A stretch of 15,649 nucleotides of DNA from Verrucomicrobiota bacterium (GCA_003218735.1 QHOJ01000196.1:544-16192), one strand, 5' to 3'. Counted from the stretch's first letter, positions 8,038 to 15,502 are shown. Numbers and translations: made by a program. Notes: generated by a model from the sequence alone, not told the origin.

Positions 8038-8047
8038 AAATTAAAAG

Positions 8048-8055
8048 CCTCCTCC
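8048..8055 (-). promoter_or_regulatory. Strong Shine-Dalgarno of rpsA
   Basis: On the minus strand GGAGGAGG lies ten bases before the rpsA ATG at 8037. It decides this start over the internal ATG codons at 8028 and 8016, and it contrasts with the weak or absent sites before most other genes here. Confidence 0.8.
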
Positions 8056-8068
8056 AGGCACACTATAG

Positions 8069-8126
8069 CGGCGGCATATGACCGCCGAAATTTCCGCCGC
8101 GGAAACGGAACGCCATAGTAGGCGTT
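8069..8126 (-). promoter_or_regulatory. Three short inverted repeats in the rpsA upstream region
   Basis: Three palindromes stand in a row: CGGCGG-N7-CCGCCG (8069-8087), TTTCCGC-C-GCGGAAA (8091-8105) and AACGCC-N6-GGCGTT (8109-8126). A TATAGT sequence on the minus strand (8062-8067) could be a -10 element, but no good -35 sits at the right distance. In other bacteria S1 represses its own translation through leader structure, so leader hairpins would be sensible, but whether these are transcribed is unknown. Confidence 0.32.
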
Positions 8127-8141
8127 TTCGGTGTCGGGTCA

Positions 8142-8214
8142 ACTCTTACAGACGATGCCTGTAGAGTCAGCCGTGCCGGCTGCACTTTTCCGTTCATTCC
8201 AGACGATACGTCTG
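8142..8214. repeat. Cluster of short hairpins between rpsA and the thioredoxin gene
   Basis: Three small perfect or near-perfect hairpins follow each other: ACTCTTACAG with CTGTAGAGT (8142-8167, one bulged base), CAGCCG-TGC-CGGCTG (8168-8182, followed by CACTTTT) and CAGACG-ATA-CGTCTG (8200-8214). The first and third share GACGAT around the loop. No gene is seen in 8127-8301; the stretch looks like a mosaic of degenerate dispersed repeats. The middle hairpin with its T-run could act as a weak plus-strand terminator. Confidence 0.45.
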
Positions 8215-8301
8215 CCACTTACAGCAAAAGTTCGGAACAGCGAGACACCGTTGCGAGCAGGCGAGACCCGGGCACTACCCAATCGCATGTTTGCGCTACT
8301 C

Positions 8302-8330
8302 TTGAGTGCGCCAGCTTTCTCCCGTATTCT
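8302..8330 (+). promoter_or_regulatory. Candidate sigma-70-type promoter of the long plus-strand cluster
   Basis: TTGAGT (8302-8307) and TATTCT (8325-8330) are separated by exactly 17 bases; each matches four of six consensus positions. A start of transcription six to eight bases after the -10 would fall at 8336-8338, immediately before the ATG at 8339, giving a leaderless or nearly leaderless mRNA. This is based on consensus matching only. Confidence 0.35.
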
Positions 8331-8338
8331 ACACGAGG

Positions 8339-8845
8339 ATGTCAATCTTACGTTTGTCGATCTTTGCCGCGATTCTTGCTGCGATCTCGCTGCGGGCTGA
8401 ATCTCCGGCCGAACAAAAGATCCTCGAAGCGACCAAGTCGCCTGGTTTGAGCGTGGTTCATCTTTGGGCCCCATGGTGTTCCAATTGCCAGGCTGAATTG
8501 AAAACCGGCGGCTGGCTCAAAATGGCAAAAGACAATCCTCAGGTCCATTTTTATTTCGTTTCCGTCTGGAACGGTGGCGAGGATGGCCGTGCGATGTTGA
8601 AAAAATTCAACCTTGCCGATCAGCCCAACGTCACAATTTTGGCCGATCTCGGGCCGCGCGGTCAAAATCACATCAAACAGTTTGTCGGTCTCCCCCTTTC
8701 GTGGATTCCAACGACGTGGATCTACAAAGGCGGCGACGTGCGTTACGCGCTAAACTACGGCGAAGTCCACTTTCCAATGCTTCAGCAATTTCTTGAAGAC
8801 AGCCAGTCAGAGTGGTCGCACAAGGGCGAACCGTCTGTGCAATGA
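8339..8845 (+). CDS. Exported thioredoxin-like protein
   Basis: The 168-residue product starts with a clear signal peptide (MSILRLSIFAAILAAISLRA, cleavage likely after Ala20) and then a thioredoxin fold: HLWAPWCSNCQAEL holds the redox pair Cys47 and Cys50, and SWIPTTWIY supplies the cis-proline (Pro124) opposite the active site. It should act outside the cytoplasm in disulfide reduction or exchange, like TlpA/ResA-type proteins. The WCSNC active site is unusual compared with WCGPC or WCxPC because it lacks proline before the second cysteine. The ATG at 8339 gives the signal peptide; a GTG at 8306 would add 11 poor residues. GAGG directly touches the ATG, too close for normal use. Only 13 bases separate its stop from the cystathionine beta-synthase start, so the two are probably co-transcribed. 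Confidence 0.87.
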   Translation: MSILRLSIFAAILAAISLRAESPAEQKILEATKSPGLSVVHLWAPWCSNCQAELKTGGWLKMAKDNPQVHFYFVSVWNGGEDGRAMLKKFNLADQPNVTILADLGPRGQNHIKQFVGLPLSWIPTTWIYKGGDVRYALNYGEVHFPMLQQFLEDSQSEWSHKGEPSVQ

Positions 8846-8858
8846 GCGGAAGATCGAC

Positions 8859-10301
8859 ATGGTAGAAGTTTCAGCTGCGCCCACAATTTTCACAAAGAAA
8901 CCGCCCGGGATTCTTTCGCTGATTGGCGACACACCACTGGTGGAGATCACACAGATGGACACCGGGCCTTGTCAGCTTTTTGTAAAACTGGAAAATCAAA
9001 ATCCAACCGGCTCAATCAAGGATCGCATCGCCCTTTCCATGATTGAGGCAGCCGAGCGCGAGGGAACGTTGCAACCTGGTGGCACAGTGATCGAAGCGAC
9101 TGCGGGCAACACCGGCCTTGGTCTTGCGCTAGTGGCGGCCGCGAAAGGCTATCGGGTATTGCTTGTTATTCCCGATAAAATGTCACAGGAAAAAATCTTT
9201 CACGTGCGGGCGCTAGGCGCGGAAGTGCGCATCGTCCGTTCGGACGTGACGCGGGGTCATCCGGAATACTATCAAGATGTGGCGGCACGACTTGCTGAAG
9301 AAATTCCAGGCGGATTTTATGTGAACCAATTTGGCAACCCGGCGAATCCGCTTGCCCATGAGCGCACGACCGGTCCGGAAATTTGGGAACAAATGCGCCA
9401 TGATGTCGATGCAATCGTGGTCGGAGTCGGCTCAGGCGGGACGCTGACGGGCCTTGGCCGATTCTTTAATCGCGTCAAACCGCGGCGCGGGATCGAGATG
9501 GTGCTGGCCGATCCGACCGGCTCTGTGTTGTACGAATATGTCAAGATCGGCAAACTGGTTGAGTCCGGAAGTTGGGCAGTTGAAGGAATCGGGGAAGATT
9601 TCATTCCGGAAATAGCTGACATGTCACTCGTCACGGATGCGTTTGAAGTTGACGATGAGGAAAGTTTTTCGACAGCGCGCGAACTATTGCGGAAGGAGGG
9701 GATTCTCGGAGGTTCATCCACCGGCACTCTTGTGGCGGGCGCACTTCGTTATTGCCGCCAGCAAAAGAAGCGCAAACGCGTTGTCACTTTTGTGGCGGAC
9801 ACCGGAAACAAGTATCTCTCGAAAATGTTCAATGACTTCTGGATGGCGGAGCAGGGGTTTATTCATCGGCCGCCACACGGCGATTTGAGTGACCTGATTT
9901 CGCATCGCCACGAAGCCGGTGAAGTCATTTCGATTGGTCCTGACGACACGTTATTGACAGCTTTCAAACGCATGCGCGACTCGGATGTCTCACAACTCCC
10001 AGTTGTCGACGCAAGCGGCCGCCCGACTGGCATTATCGATGAGTCCGATCTCCTGGTGAAAGTGCATCGCGATCCCGCGCATTTTAATGATCCAGTTAAA
10101 AATGCGATGACTGACCGTCTTGAAACTCTTTCACCGAGCGCAAAGATCAAAGATTTGCTCGACGTATTTGACCGTGGCCGCGTCGCAATCGTCATGGACG
10201 GCGACAAGTTTCTCGGGCTCGTTACGCGCACCGATCTACTCTCTTATTTGCGGCTGCACATGCCGAAAGAGTCCGTGCCGCCAGCACGCGAATATTTGTA
10301 A
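8859..10301 (+). CDS. cbs: Cystathionine beta-synthase with C-terminal CBS domain pair
   Basis: The 480-residue protein joins a PLP fold II synthase (about 15-335) to two CBS motifs (about 345-400 and 408-467). Visible sites are the PLP lysine in NPTGSIKDR (Lys54), the substrate loop EATAGNTGLGLA (79-90), the phosphate-binding GVGSGGTLTG (189-198), and GGSSTGT (284-290). The enzyme condenses serine (or O-acetylserine) with homocysteine to cystathionine. The paired CBS domains are those that bind adenosyl ligands such as S-adenosylmethionine in other members; a ligand here is only inferred. There is no N-terminal haem domain, as usual for bacteria. The ATG at 8859 is chosen because GGAAG lies six bases upstream (8848-8852). 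A cysteine synthase with added CBS domains is the main alternative, but the following gamma-family gene favours transsulfuration. Confidence 0.92.
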   Translation: MVEVSAAPTIFTKKPPGILSLIGDTPLVEITQMDTGPCQLFVKLENQNPTGSIKDRIALSMIEAAEREGTLQPGGTVIEATAGNTGLGLALVAAAKGYRVLLVIPDKMSQEKIFHVRALGAEVRIVRSDVTRGHPEYYQDVAARLAEEIPGGFYVNQFGNPANPLAHERTTGPEIWEQMRHDVDAIVVGVGSGGTLTGLGRFFNRVKPRRGIEMVLADPTGSVLYEYVKIGKLVESGSWAVEGIGEDFIPEIADMSLVTDAFEVDDEESFSTARELLRKEGILGGSSTGTLVAGALRYCRQQKKRKRVVTFVADTGNKYLSKMFNDFWMAEQGFIHRPPHGDLSDLISHRHEAGEVISIGPDDTLLTAFKRMRDSDVSQLPVVDASGRPTGIIDESDLLVKVHRDPAHFNDPVKNAMTDRLETLSPSAKIKDLLDVFDRGRVAIVMDGDKFLGLVTRTDLLSYLRLHMPKESVPPAREYL

Positions 10302-10330
10302 CACATGCGTCCCAGCCCGTATTACGCGAC

Positions 10331-11491
10331 ATGAAAAGGCAACACGGCTTTGGCACGCGGGCGATTCACGCCGGGCAGGAACCCGATCCCTCAACTGGCG
10401 CGATCATGACGCCGATCTACGCAACGTCAACTTACGTGCAGGAAAGCCCCGGCAAACACAAAGGCTACGATTATGCTCGCTCGATTAATCCGACCCGGCT
10501 GGCCTACGAAAAATGCATCGCCGATTTGGAGAGCGGCACGCGTGGGTTTGCGTTCGCATCGGGGCTCGCCGCAATGGCGACTGCGCTCGAACTGATCGAC
10601 AGCGGCTCGCACGTCATCGCGAGCGACGATCTCTACGGCGGTACATTTCGCCTTTTCGACAAAGTGCGAAGACGTTCGTCCAATCTCGATTTCACATTTG
10701 TCGATTTAACTGATGCGCGAGATTTCGAGGACGAAATCAAATCAAACACACGGATGGTCTGGATTGAGACGCCGAGCAATCCCCTGTTGAAACTGATCGA
10801 TCTCGAAGCGATCGCGAAAACCGCTCGTGAAAGGAACGTTATCTCAGTGTGCGACAACACTTTTGCGAGCCCATGGATTCAACGCCCTCTTGAGCTTGGC
10901 TTCGATGTGGTGATTCATTCCGCGACGAAATACTTGAATGGACACTCCGATCTCGTAGGCGGCGTTATGGTGGTCGGTGAAAATAAGGAGCTGGGCAATC
11001 AAATTGCATTTTTGCAGAACTCAATCGGCGCGATTGCGGGCGCTTTCGATAGTTTTCTGGTTATGCGCAGTCTAAAAACGCTGGCGCTGCGGATGGAGCG
11101 CCATTGCGCGAACGCGCTCGAAATTGCGCGCTGGCTCGAGGAACAACCGCAAGTGAAATTGGTCAGTTATCCCGGTCTGAAATCGCATCCGCAACACGAT
11201 CTCGCCCGCCAACAAATGCGCGGCTTTGGCGGAATGGTGACGATTACATTGAAAACCGATCTGGAAGGGACGAAGCGTTTTCTGGAGAACACGGAGCTAT
11301 TTGCGCTCGCGGAAAGTTTGGGCGGTGTCGAGAGCCTGATCAACCATCCCGCGCTAATGACCCACGCTTCGGTCCCGAAAGAGCAGCGCGATGCGCTCGG
11401 TGTGACCGACTCACTCGTTAGGCTTTCCGTCGGGATCGAGGATGTGCGCGATTTGATCGATGATTTGAAAAACGCGTTCGAGGCGATTTGA
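10331..11491 (+). CDS. Cystathionine gamma-lyase / gamma-synthase family PLP enzyme
   Basis: The 386-residue protein is a full-length Cys/Met-metabolism PLP enzyme (fold I). It shows YARSINPTR (48-56), the ASGLAAM substrate/PLP segment (76-82), SDDLYGGTFRLF (98-109), ETPSNPLLK (146-154), VCDNTFASP (173-181) and the PLP lysine in HSATKYLNGHSDLVGG (Lys200). The LGGVESLINHPALMTH block (330-345) is the gamma-family signature. Gamma-lyase and gamma-synthase cannot be separated from sequence motifs alone. Because it lies 29 bases after cystathionine beta-synthase, the likely job is cleaving cystathionine to cysteine, the second step of reverse transsulfuration. No Shine-Dalgarno is seen before the ATG; GTATTACGC lies three bases upstream instead, as it does before aroC. 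Confidence 0.93.
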   Translation: MKRQHGFGTRAIHAGQEPDPSTGAIMTPIYATSTYVQESPGKHKGYDYARSINPTRLAYEKCIADLESGTRGFAFASGLAAMATALELIDSGSHVIASDDLYGGTFRLFDKVRRRSSNLDFTFVDLTDARDFEDEIKSNTRMVWIETPSNPLLKLIDLEAIAKTARERNVISVCDNTFASPWIQRPLELGFDVVIHSATKYLNGHSDLVGGVMVVGENKELGNQIAFLQNSIGAIAGAFDSFLVMRSLKTLALRMERHCANALEIARWLEEQPQVKLVSYPGLKSHPQHDLARQQMRGFGGMVTITLKTDLEGTKRFLENTELFALAESLGGVESLINHPALMTHASVPKEQRDALGVTDSLVRLSVGIEDVRDLIDDLKNAFEAI

Positions 11492-11501
11492 CGTAGACGG
11501 G

Positions 11502-11545
11502 CATCCAGCCTGTGATCAATTTGGATTCACAGCCGGGATGGCTGT
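11502..11545 (+). repeat. Inverted repeat immediately upstream of aroC
   Basis: CATCCAGCCTGTGA (11502-11515) and TCACAGCCGGGATG (11527-11540) pair at 12 of 14 positions around an 11-base loop. The right arm also forms its own hairpin, ACAGCC-GGGAT-GGCTGT (11529-11545). Either fold ends 8-13 bases before the aroC ATG, so in the mRNA it could limit ribosome access. The CAGCC-N5-GGCTG core recurs at 8168-8182, suggesting a dispersed palindromic repeat. Confidence 0.5.
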
Positions 11546-11553
11546 ATTACGCA

Positions 11554-12651
11554 ATGGGCAACACGTTTGGACAACTTTTTCGTGTCACGACCTTTGGCGA
11601 ATCGCACGGCGGCGGCATCGGCGTCGTAATTGATGGCTGCCCGCCGAAGATCGATATCTCCGATGTGGACATCCAACGTGAACTGGACCGTCGGCGGCCG
11701 GGTCAAAGTAATATCACGACGCAACGGAAGGAGGAGGACCGCTGCGAAATTCTCTCCGGAGTTTTCGACAGAAAAACGCTCGGCACCCCAATCGCAATCC
11801 TCGTGCGCAACAAAGACGCCCGGGCGGAGGACTACGAAGAGATCGCGACAAAATTTCGTCCATCACATGCCGATTTTACCTACCAAGCGAAGTACGGAAT
11901 TCGGAACTGGCAGGGCGGCGGTCGCGCGTCCGCGCGTGAGACGATCGGCCGCGTCGCCGCCGGCGTAGTCGCGAAAAAGATATTGTCGACCTTATATCCC
12001 AAATTCGAGATCGCCGCGTACGTCGCGCAGATTCACGAGATCGTTGCGAAGATCAATCGTTCCAGGATTACGATGAGGGAGGTTGAGAAGAATGTGGTGC
12101 GTTGCCCGGATGCAGCAGGAGCCAAAAAAATGGTCGCGCTCATCGAACAAATTCGCGATGAAGGAGACTCAGTGGGTGGCGTGATTGAATGTGTTGTTCG
12201 CGGGATTCCAGCCGGGCTCGGCGAACCGGTTTTTGATAAGCTCGAGGCGGACCTGGCGAAGGCGATGATGAGTTTGCCGGCAACCAAAGGATTCGAGATC
12301 GGTTCCGGGTTTGCGGCGACGCGGATGCGCGGTTCCGAGCACAATGATCCATTTGAAATGCGCGGCGGGAAAATTCGGACAACAACCAACAATTCGGGCG
12401 GTGTGCAGGGTGGGATCAGCAATGGCGAAGAGATTTACTTTCGGGTCGCCTTTAAGCCGACCGCGACGGTCGCGCATGAACAGAAAACCGTTAGCACATC
12501 ACATGAACAAACGAGGCTTGTGGCGCGCGGACGCCATGATCCATGTGTTTTGCCCCGCGCGGTGCCGATTGTGGAAGCGATGGCGTTACTCGTGCTTTGC
12601 GACCACGCGCTGCGGCAGCAAGCGATTAGTTTGCACGCCTCGTCAACGTGA
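11554..12651 (+). CDS. aroC: Chorismate synthase
   Basis: The 365-residue product is full length for AroC, which makes chorismate from 5-enolpyruvylshikimate-3-phosphate with reduced FMN, the last step of the shikimate pathway. All family signatures are present: GESHGGGIG with His18 (15-23), DRRRPGQS (45-52), [16 protein letters not shown] (56-71), [18 protein letters not shown] (102-119), [10 protein letters not shown] (121-130), the FMN-binding [17 protein letters not shown] (278-294), and the [19 protein letters not shown] end (325-343). The start at 11554 gives the canonical [19 protein letters not shown]; the frame reads further upstream, but through the inverted repeat. It sits 62 bases after the gamma-family gene, and its stop overlaps the next start as GTGA, implying coupled translation. 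Confidence 0.97.
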   Translation: MGNTFGQLFRVTTFGESHGGGIGVVIDGCPPKIDISDVDIQRELDRRRPGQSNITTQRKEEDRCEILSGVFDRKTLGTPIAILVRNKDARAEDYEEIATKFRPSHADFTYQAKYGIRNWQGGGRASARETIGRVAAGVVAKKILSTLYPKFEIAAYVAQIHEIVAKINRSRITMREVEKNVVRCPDAAGAKKMVALIEQIRDEGDSVGGVIECVVRGIPAGLGEPVFDKLEADLAKAMMSLPATKGFEIGSGFAATRMRGSEHNDPFEMRGGKIRTTTNNSGGVQGGISNGEEIYFRVAFKPTATVAHEQKTVSTSHEQTRLVARGRHDPCVLPRAVPIVEAMALLVLCDHALRQQAISLHASST

Positions 12652-13553
12652 GACCCGAACTGCAGACAGTGGCCGGTTCGCCACTTTGGCAGGCAGTCTT
12701 CATTTCATTTGGCGTCATTTTGGTCTTGTTCGAGGTGGTGCGCGGCTGGCGACTCGGTCTGCTTCGCCAGCTTGTGCGCGTCGCTGCATTGGCTGCGGCG
12801 TACGCGGCTGCATTTTACGGTGGCCGGTTGGTCGTTCCGTTGGCGCGACCATTTTTGAAAATGCCGGATATCGTGCTGTCGATCTTAGGCGGCGCCGTGC
12901 TCGCGCTCGTCGTATACGCGTCTATCACCTCTCTCGGAATGATTTTTCTTCGACGCACCGGCCAACAGAATGCAAGCTTGTTCCGGTTGATTTATGCAAG
13001 CACCGGGGCTGCGATCGGATTATTTTTTGGCGCGTTTTTGTTCTGGATGATCGTGGTGAGCGTTCGCGCCGTTGGCGCGCTGGCCGATGCGCAGCTTCGC
13101 GGTCGACCAAATTCGTCAGCCGCCGGCATACATCCTCTTGAAGTGCGACGACATTATTTATCGAAGCCAGAAGAAGAACCGGCGCTGGCGACATCGCTGA
13201 CGCGATTGAAGAATTCGCTCGAGCTTGGGGCTATCGGAAACGCGATTACGCGAACGGATCCCGTTCCCTCGAAAACTTATGAAATGCTCGGGAAAGTCGG
13301 AAACGTATTTTCCAATCCCGAAAACGCGCAGAAGTTTCTCACATTCCCAGGTGCACACGAGTTAAGCGAGCACCCAAAAATTGTCGCTTTACGAGACGAT
13401 CCGGAAATCTCTGACATGATTGCGCATGGACGCCTTCTCGATCTTTTACAGGACCAGCGCATCATCGACGCGGCGAACGATCCGACGCTCCGTGAACAAA
13501 TCAAGAAATTCGATTTGCAGCGTGCGCTGGATTGCGCAGTCCAACAGAAATAG
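12648..13553 (+). CDS. CvpA-like membrane protein with a long C-terminal cytoplasmic region
   Basis: The 301-residue protein starts with four hydrophobic segments (about 12-31, 44-66, 75-97 and 117-139). They include [27 protein letters not shown] residues and the [17 protein letters not shown] helix, the arrangement of CvpA (colicin V production) proteins. CvpA is an inner-membrane protein of unsettled function, linked in enterobacteria to purine genes and envelope stress. Unlike enterobacterial CvpA (about 160 residues) it carries some 160 further residues. The last part repeats DP-containing helices (DDPEISDMI at 250-258, NDPTLREQI at 277-285), reminiscent of STI1/DP-type helical repeats. 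The GTG start at 12648 overlaps the aroC stop by four bases. The stop at 13551-13553 is followed two bases later by the left repeat of the GxxExxY cassette. Confidence 0.72.
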   Translation: MRPELQTVAGSPLWQAVFISFGVILVLFEVVRGWRLGLLRQLVRVAALAAAYAAAFYGGRLVVPLARPFLKMPDIVLSILGGAVLALVVYASITSLGMIFLRRTGQQNASLFRLIYASTGAAIGLFFGAFLFWMIVVSVRAVGALADAQLRGRPNSSAAGIHPLEVRRHYLSKPEEEPALATSLTRLKNSLELGAIGNAITRTDPVPSKTYEMLGKVGNVFSNPENAQKFLTFPGAHELSEHPKIVALRDDPEISDMIAHGRLLDLLQDQRIIDAANDPTLREQIKKFDLQRALDCAVQQK

Positions 13554-13555
13554 CT

Positions 13556-14016
13556 TCGCACAAAGTCCGCAACGGGCACAAAGGAATGACCGAGAATGAA
13601 ATTGCGAGACAGGTTCTGGATGGTGCATTTCTCGTTCATACGAGGCTCGGACTGGGATTGCTCGAGTCGGTGTATGAAGTTGTACTAGCGCATGAGTTGA
13701 GAAAGAAAGGCTTAATCGTCGAGCGCCAGAAACCAATGCCAATTGTTTACGATGGCGTGCGATTCAATGAGGCCTTTCGATCGGACTTGGTTGTAAATGC
13801 CAAAGTAATTGCCGAACTAAAGTCGGTGGAAACAACTTCTGCTCTTTATGCCAAGCAGCTCCTTACGCAGTTGCGGTTAAGTGGACTAAAACTCGGGCTG
13901 CTCATAAACTTTGGAGAAGCGCATCTCAAGAACGGAATCAAACGAATCATTAACGGCAAGTTAGACGATGAAAGTCCGTCCGAAGTCTCTTTGTGACCTT
14001 CGTGGACGTTGTGCGA
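13556..14016 (+). mobile_element. Putative GxxExxY cassette bounded by 28-bp imperfect inverted repeats
   Basis: The left arm 13556-13583 and right arm 13989-14016 are reverse complements at 23 of 28 positions. Shared blocks are TCGCACAA, GTCC and CACAAAG at the outer, middle and inner ends. The left arm begins two bases after the cvpA-like stop and ends two bases before the GxxExxY ATG; the right arm contains the last codons and stop of that gene and ends 13 bases before the gatB ATG. CACAAAG also repeats directly within the left arm (13559 and 13577). The arrangement looks like an inserted single-gene unit of 461 bases. No transposase is present and no target duplication was identified, so mobility is inferred. 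Confidence 0.5.
13586..13996 (+). CDS. GxxExxY protein (PD-(D/E)XK nuclease-like family)
   Basis: The 136-residue product carries the name motif GLLESVY (Gly24, Glu27, Tyr30) after a helical start typical of the family. Downstream, FRSDLVV with Asp67 and VIAELKSVE with Glu77-x-Lys79 form the D...E-x-K core expected of PD-(D/E)XK-like folds, followed by QLLTQLRLSGLKLGLLINFG (91-110). The family is common and often multicopy in Verrucomicrobiota, Planctomycetes, Bacteroidetes and cyanobacteria. Its function is not established and I do not assign one. Catalytic residues look intact. The start at 13586 gives the usual MTENEIARQV beginning; GGA touches the ATG, so its ribosome site is poor. It interrupts a run of housekeeping genes, between cvpA-like and gatB, and is framed by inverted repeats. 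Confidence 0.93.
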   Translation: MTENEIARQVLDGAFLVHTRLGLGLLESVYEVVLAHELRKKGLIVERQKPMPIVYDGVRFNEAFRSDLVVNAKVIAELKSVETTSALYAKQLLTQLRLSGLKLGLLINFGEAHLKNGIKRIINGKLDDESPSEVSL

Positions 14017-14029
14017 GAAAACTGAGGAA

Positions 14030-15481
14030 ATGAATTACATCACCACCATCGGTCTTGAAGTGCACGTTCAGCTTAAGACACGCTCGAAGATGTTTTGCGC
14101 CTCTCCGGTCGAATTCGGTGCTGAGCCAAACACACATACATGTCCCGTCTGCCTGGGCTTGCCTGGTGCTTTGCCCGTGATGAATCATGAAGCGCTGCGC
14201 ATGACAGTGCTCACTGGATTAATGCTCGGATGCGACATCGCTGCGATCTGCAAATTCGATCGGAAAAATTATTTCTACCCAGACATGCCGAAGAATTATC
14301 AAATCTCACAATACGACATGCCGCTGTGCACGAACGGCAGCGTGCCTCTGCACGATCTCGCGTATCCGAAGGACGCGCAGAAAAATATCGCCACGCCAGA
14401 CAAGGAAGTGCCCCTCGTGCGGATTCATCTGGAGGAGGACGTGGCCAAAAGTTTTCATTTTGAAACGTACACAGGCATCGATTTCAACCGGGCCGGCACG
14501 CCATTGATGGAGATCGTGAGCCAGCCCGAAATCAATTCGCCAGAAGAAGCATTCGCGTTTCTGACTTCGCTCAAACAAATCTTGATCTACGGCGCGGTTA
14601 GCGATGCCGACATGGAGAAGGGGCAGCTTCGTTGCGATTGCAATGTTTCTGTCCGGCCCGAAGGGCAGGCTGAACTCGGCGCAAAAATCGAAATCAAAAA
14701 TATGAATTCGATCAGTGGTGTGCGGCGTGCTCTGGCTTATGAAATCCAACGCCAGGTCGATGCGCTCGAACACGGCGAAAAGCTAGAACAGGAAACGCGC
14801 GGCTGGGACGACGCTGCTGCGGAAACGTTTCTAATGCGGACAAAAGAATTTGCCCACGATTACCGCTATTTTCCCGATCCAGATTTAGTACCGGTAAAAA
14901 CCGAGGTGCTGCTGCCAGATGCGCGCGCGCGCATACCGGAATTACCGAAGGCGAAACGCGCCAGATTTGTCCACCAGTATGAAGTGAGTTCCTACGACGC
15001 GGGCGTACTGGCGAACGATCTCGAGCTCGCGCGTTATTTCGAAGCGGCAGCCAAGGGCGCGCGCAAATCGAAGAACGTTGCGAACTGGATCCTCAATGAC
15101 CTGCAAAATGCACTGAGCACCGCCGGGAAAACGATCAGCGATTGTCCGATTCCACCGGAAGCGCTCGACGAGCTGGTCAATCTAATCGACAGCGGAAAAA
15201 TCAGCAGCAAACAAGGTAAGGAAGTTTTCGCGGAGATGTTCGCGAGCGGCAAACGAGCGGGCGATATCGTCCGGGAAAAAGGGATTGAGCAATTGAGCGA
15301 CGCTAGTGCAATCGAGGCATTCTGCGATCAGGTCATCGCATCCAACCCAAAGCCGGCTGCCGATTTCAAGGCGGGCAACGCTGCGTCGCTCAATTTCCTC
15401 AAAGGACAGGTGATGAAGCTTTCCAAGGGAAAAGCCAACCCGCAGTTAGCCGGTGAAATTTTGGAGCGTAAGTTGAGGTAG
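14030..15481 (+). CDS. gatB: Aspartyl/glutamyl-tRNA amidotransferase subunit B
   Basis: The 483-residue protein is full length for GatB, the subunit of GatCAB that phosphorylates misacylated Glu-tRNA(Gln) or Asp-tRNA(Asn) and passes it on for amidation. It shows ITTIGLEVHVQL (5-16), zinc-site cysteines Cys23, Cys38 and Cys41 (TCPVCLGLPG), FDRKNYFYPDMPKNYQISQ (76-94), the signature DFNRAGTPLMEIVSQPEI (151-168), MEKGQLRCDCNVSVRP (195-210) and DYRYFPDPDL (277-286). The YqeY-like tRNA-binding tail covers about 330-480. ATG 14030 is preferred over TTG 14009; GAGGAA lies next to it. gatA and gatC are not in the window, so the subunits are not in one operon here. Its presence implies indirect Gln- or Asn-tRNA synthesis in the organism. 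Confidence 0.97.
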   Translation: MNYITTIGLEVHVQLKTRSKMFCASPVEFGAEPNTHTCPVCLGLPGALPVMNHEALRMTVLTGLMLGCDIAAICKFDRKNYFYPDMPKNYQISQYDMPLCTNGSVPLHDLAYPKDAQKNIATPDKEVPLVRIHLEEDVAKSFHFETYTGIDFNRAGTPLMEIVSQPEINSPEEAFAFLTSLKQILIYGAVSDADMEKGQLRCDCNVSVRPEGQAELGAKIEIKNMNSISGVRRALAYEIQRQVDALEHGEKLEQETRGWDDAAAETFLMRTKEFAHDYRYFPDPDLVPVKTEVLLPDARARIPELPKAKRARFVHQYEVSSYDAGVLANDLELARYFEAAAKGARKSKNVANWILNDLQNALSTAGKTISDCPIPPEALDELVNLIDSGKISSKQGKEVFAEMFASGKRAGDIVREKGIEQLSDASAIEAFCDQVIASNPKPAADFKAGNAASLNFLKGQVMKLSKGKANPQLAGEILERKLR

Positions 15482-15502
15482 CGCATGCCTCTGGCTTGCC
15501 TC

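Noticed and set aside
8127..8301. CRISPR-like or tandem repeat array
   Set aside because: The hairpins differ in sequence and spacing, there are no constant repeats with unique spacers, and no cas genes are present.
13556..14016. GxxExxY unit as a toxin-antitoxin or defence system
   Set aside because: It has no partner gene, no methylase, helicase or regulator beside it; a nuclease-like core alone does not support a defence call.
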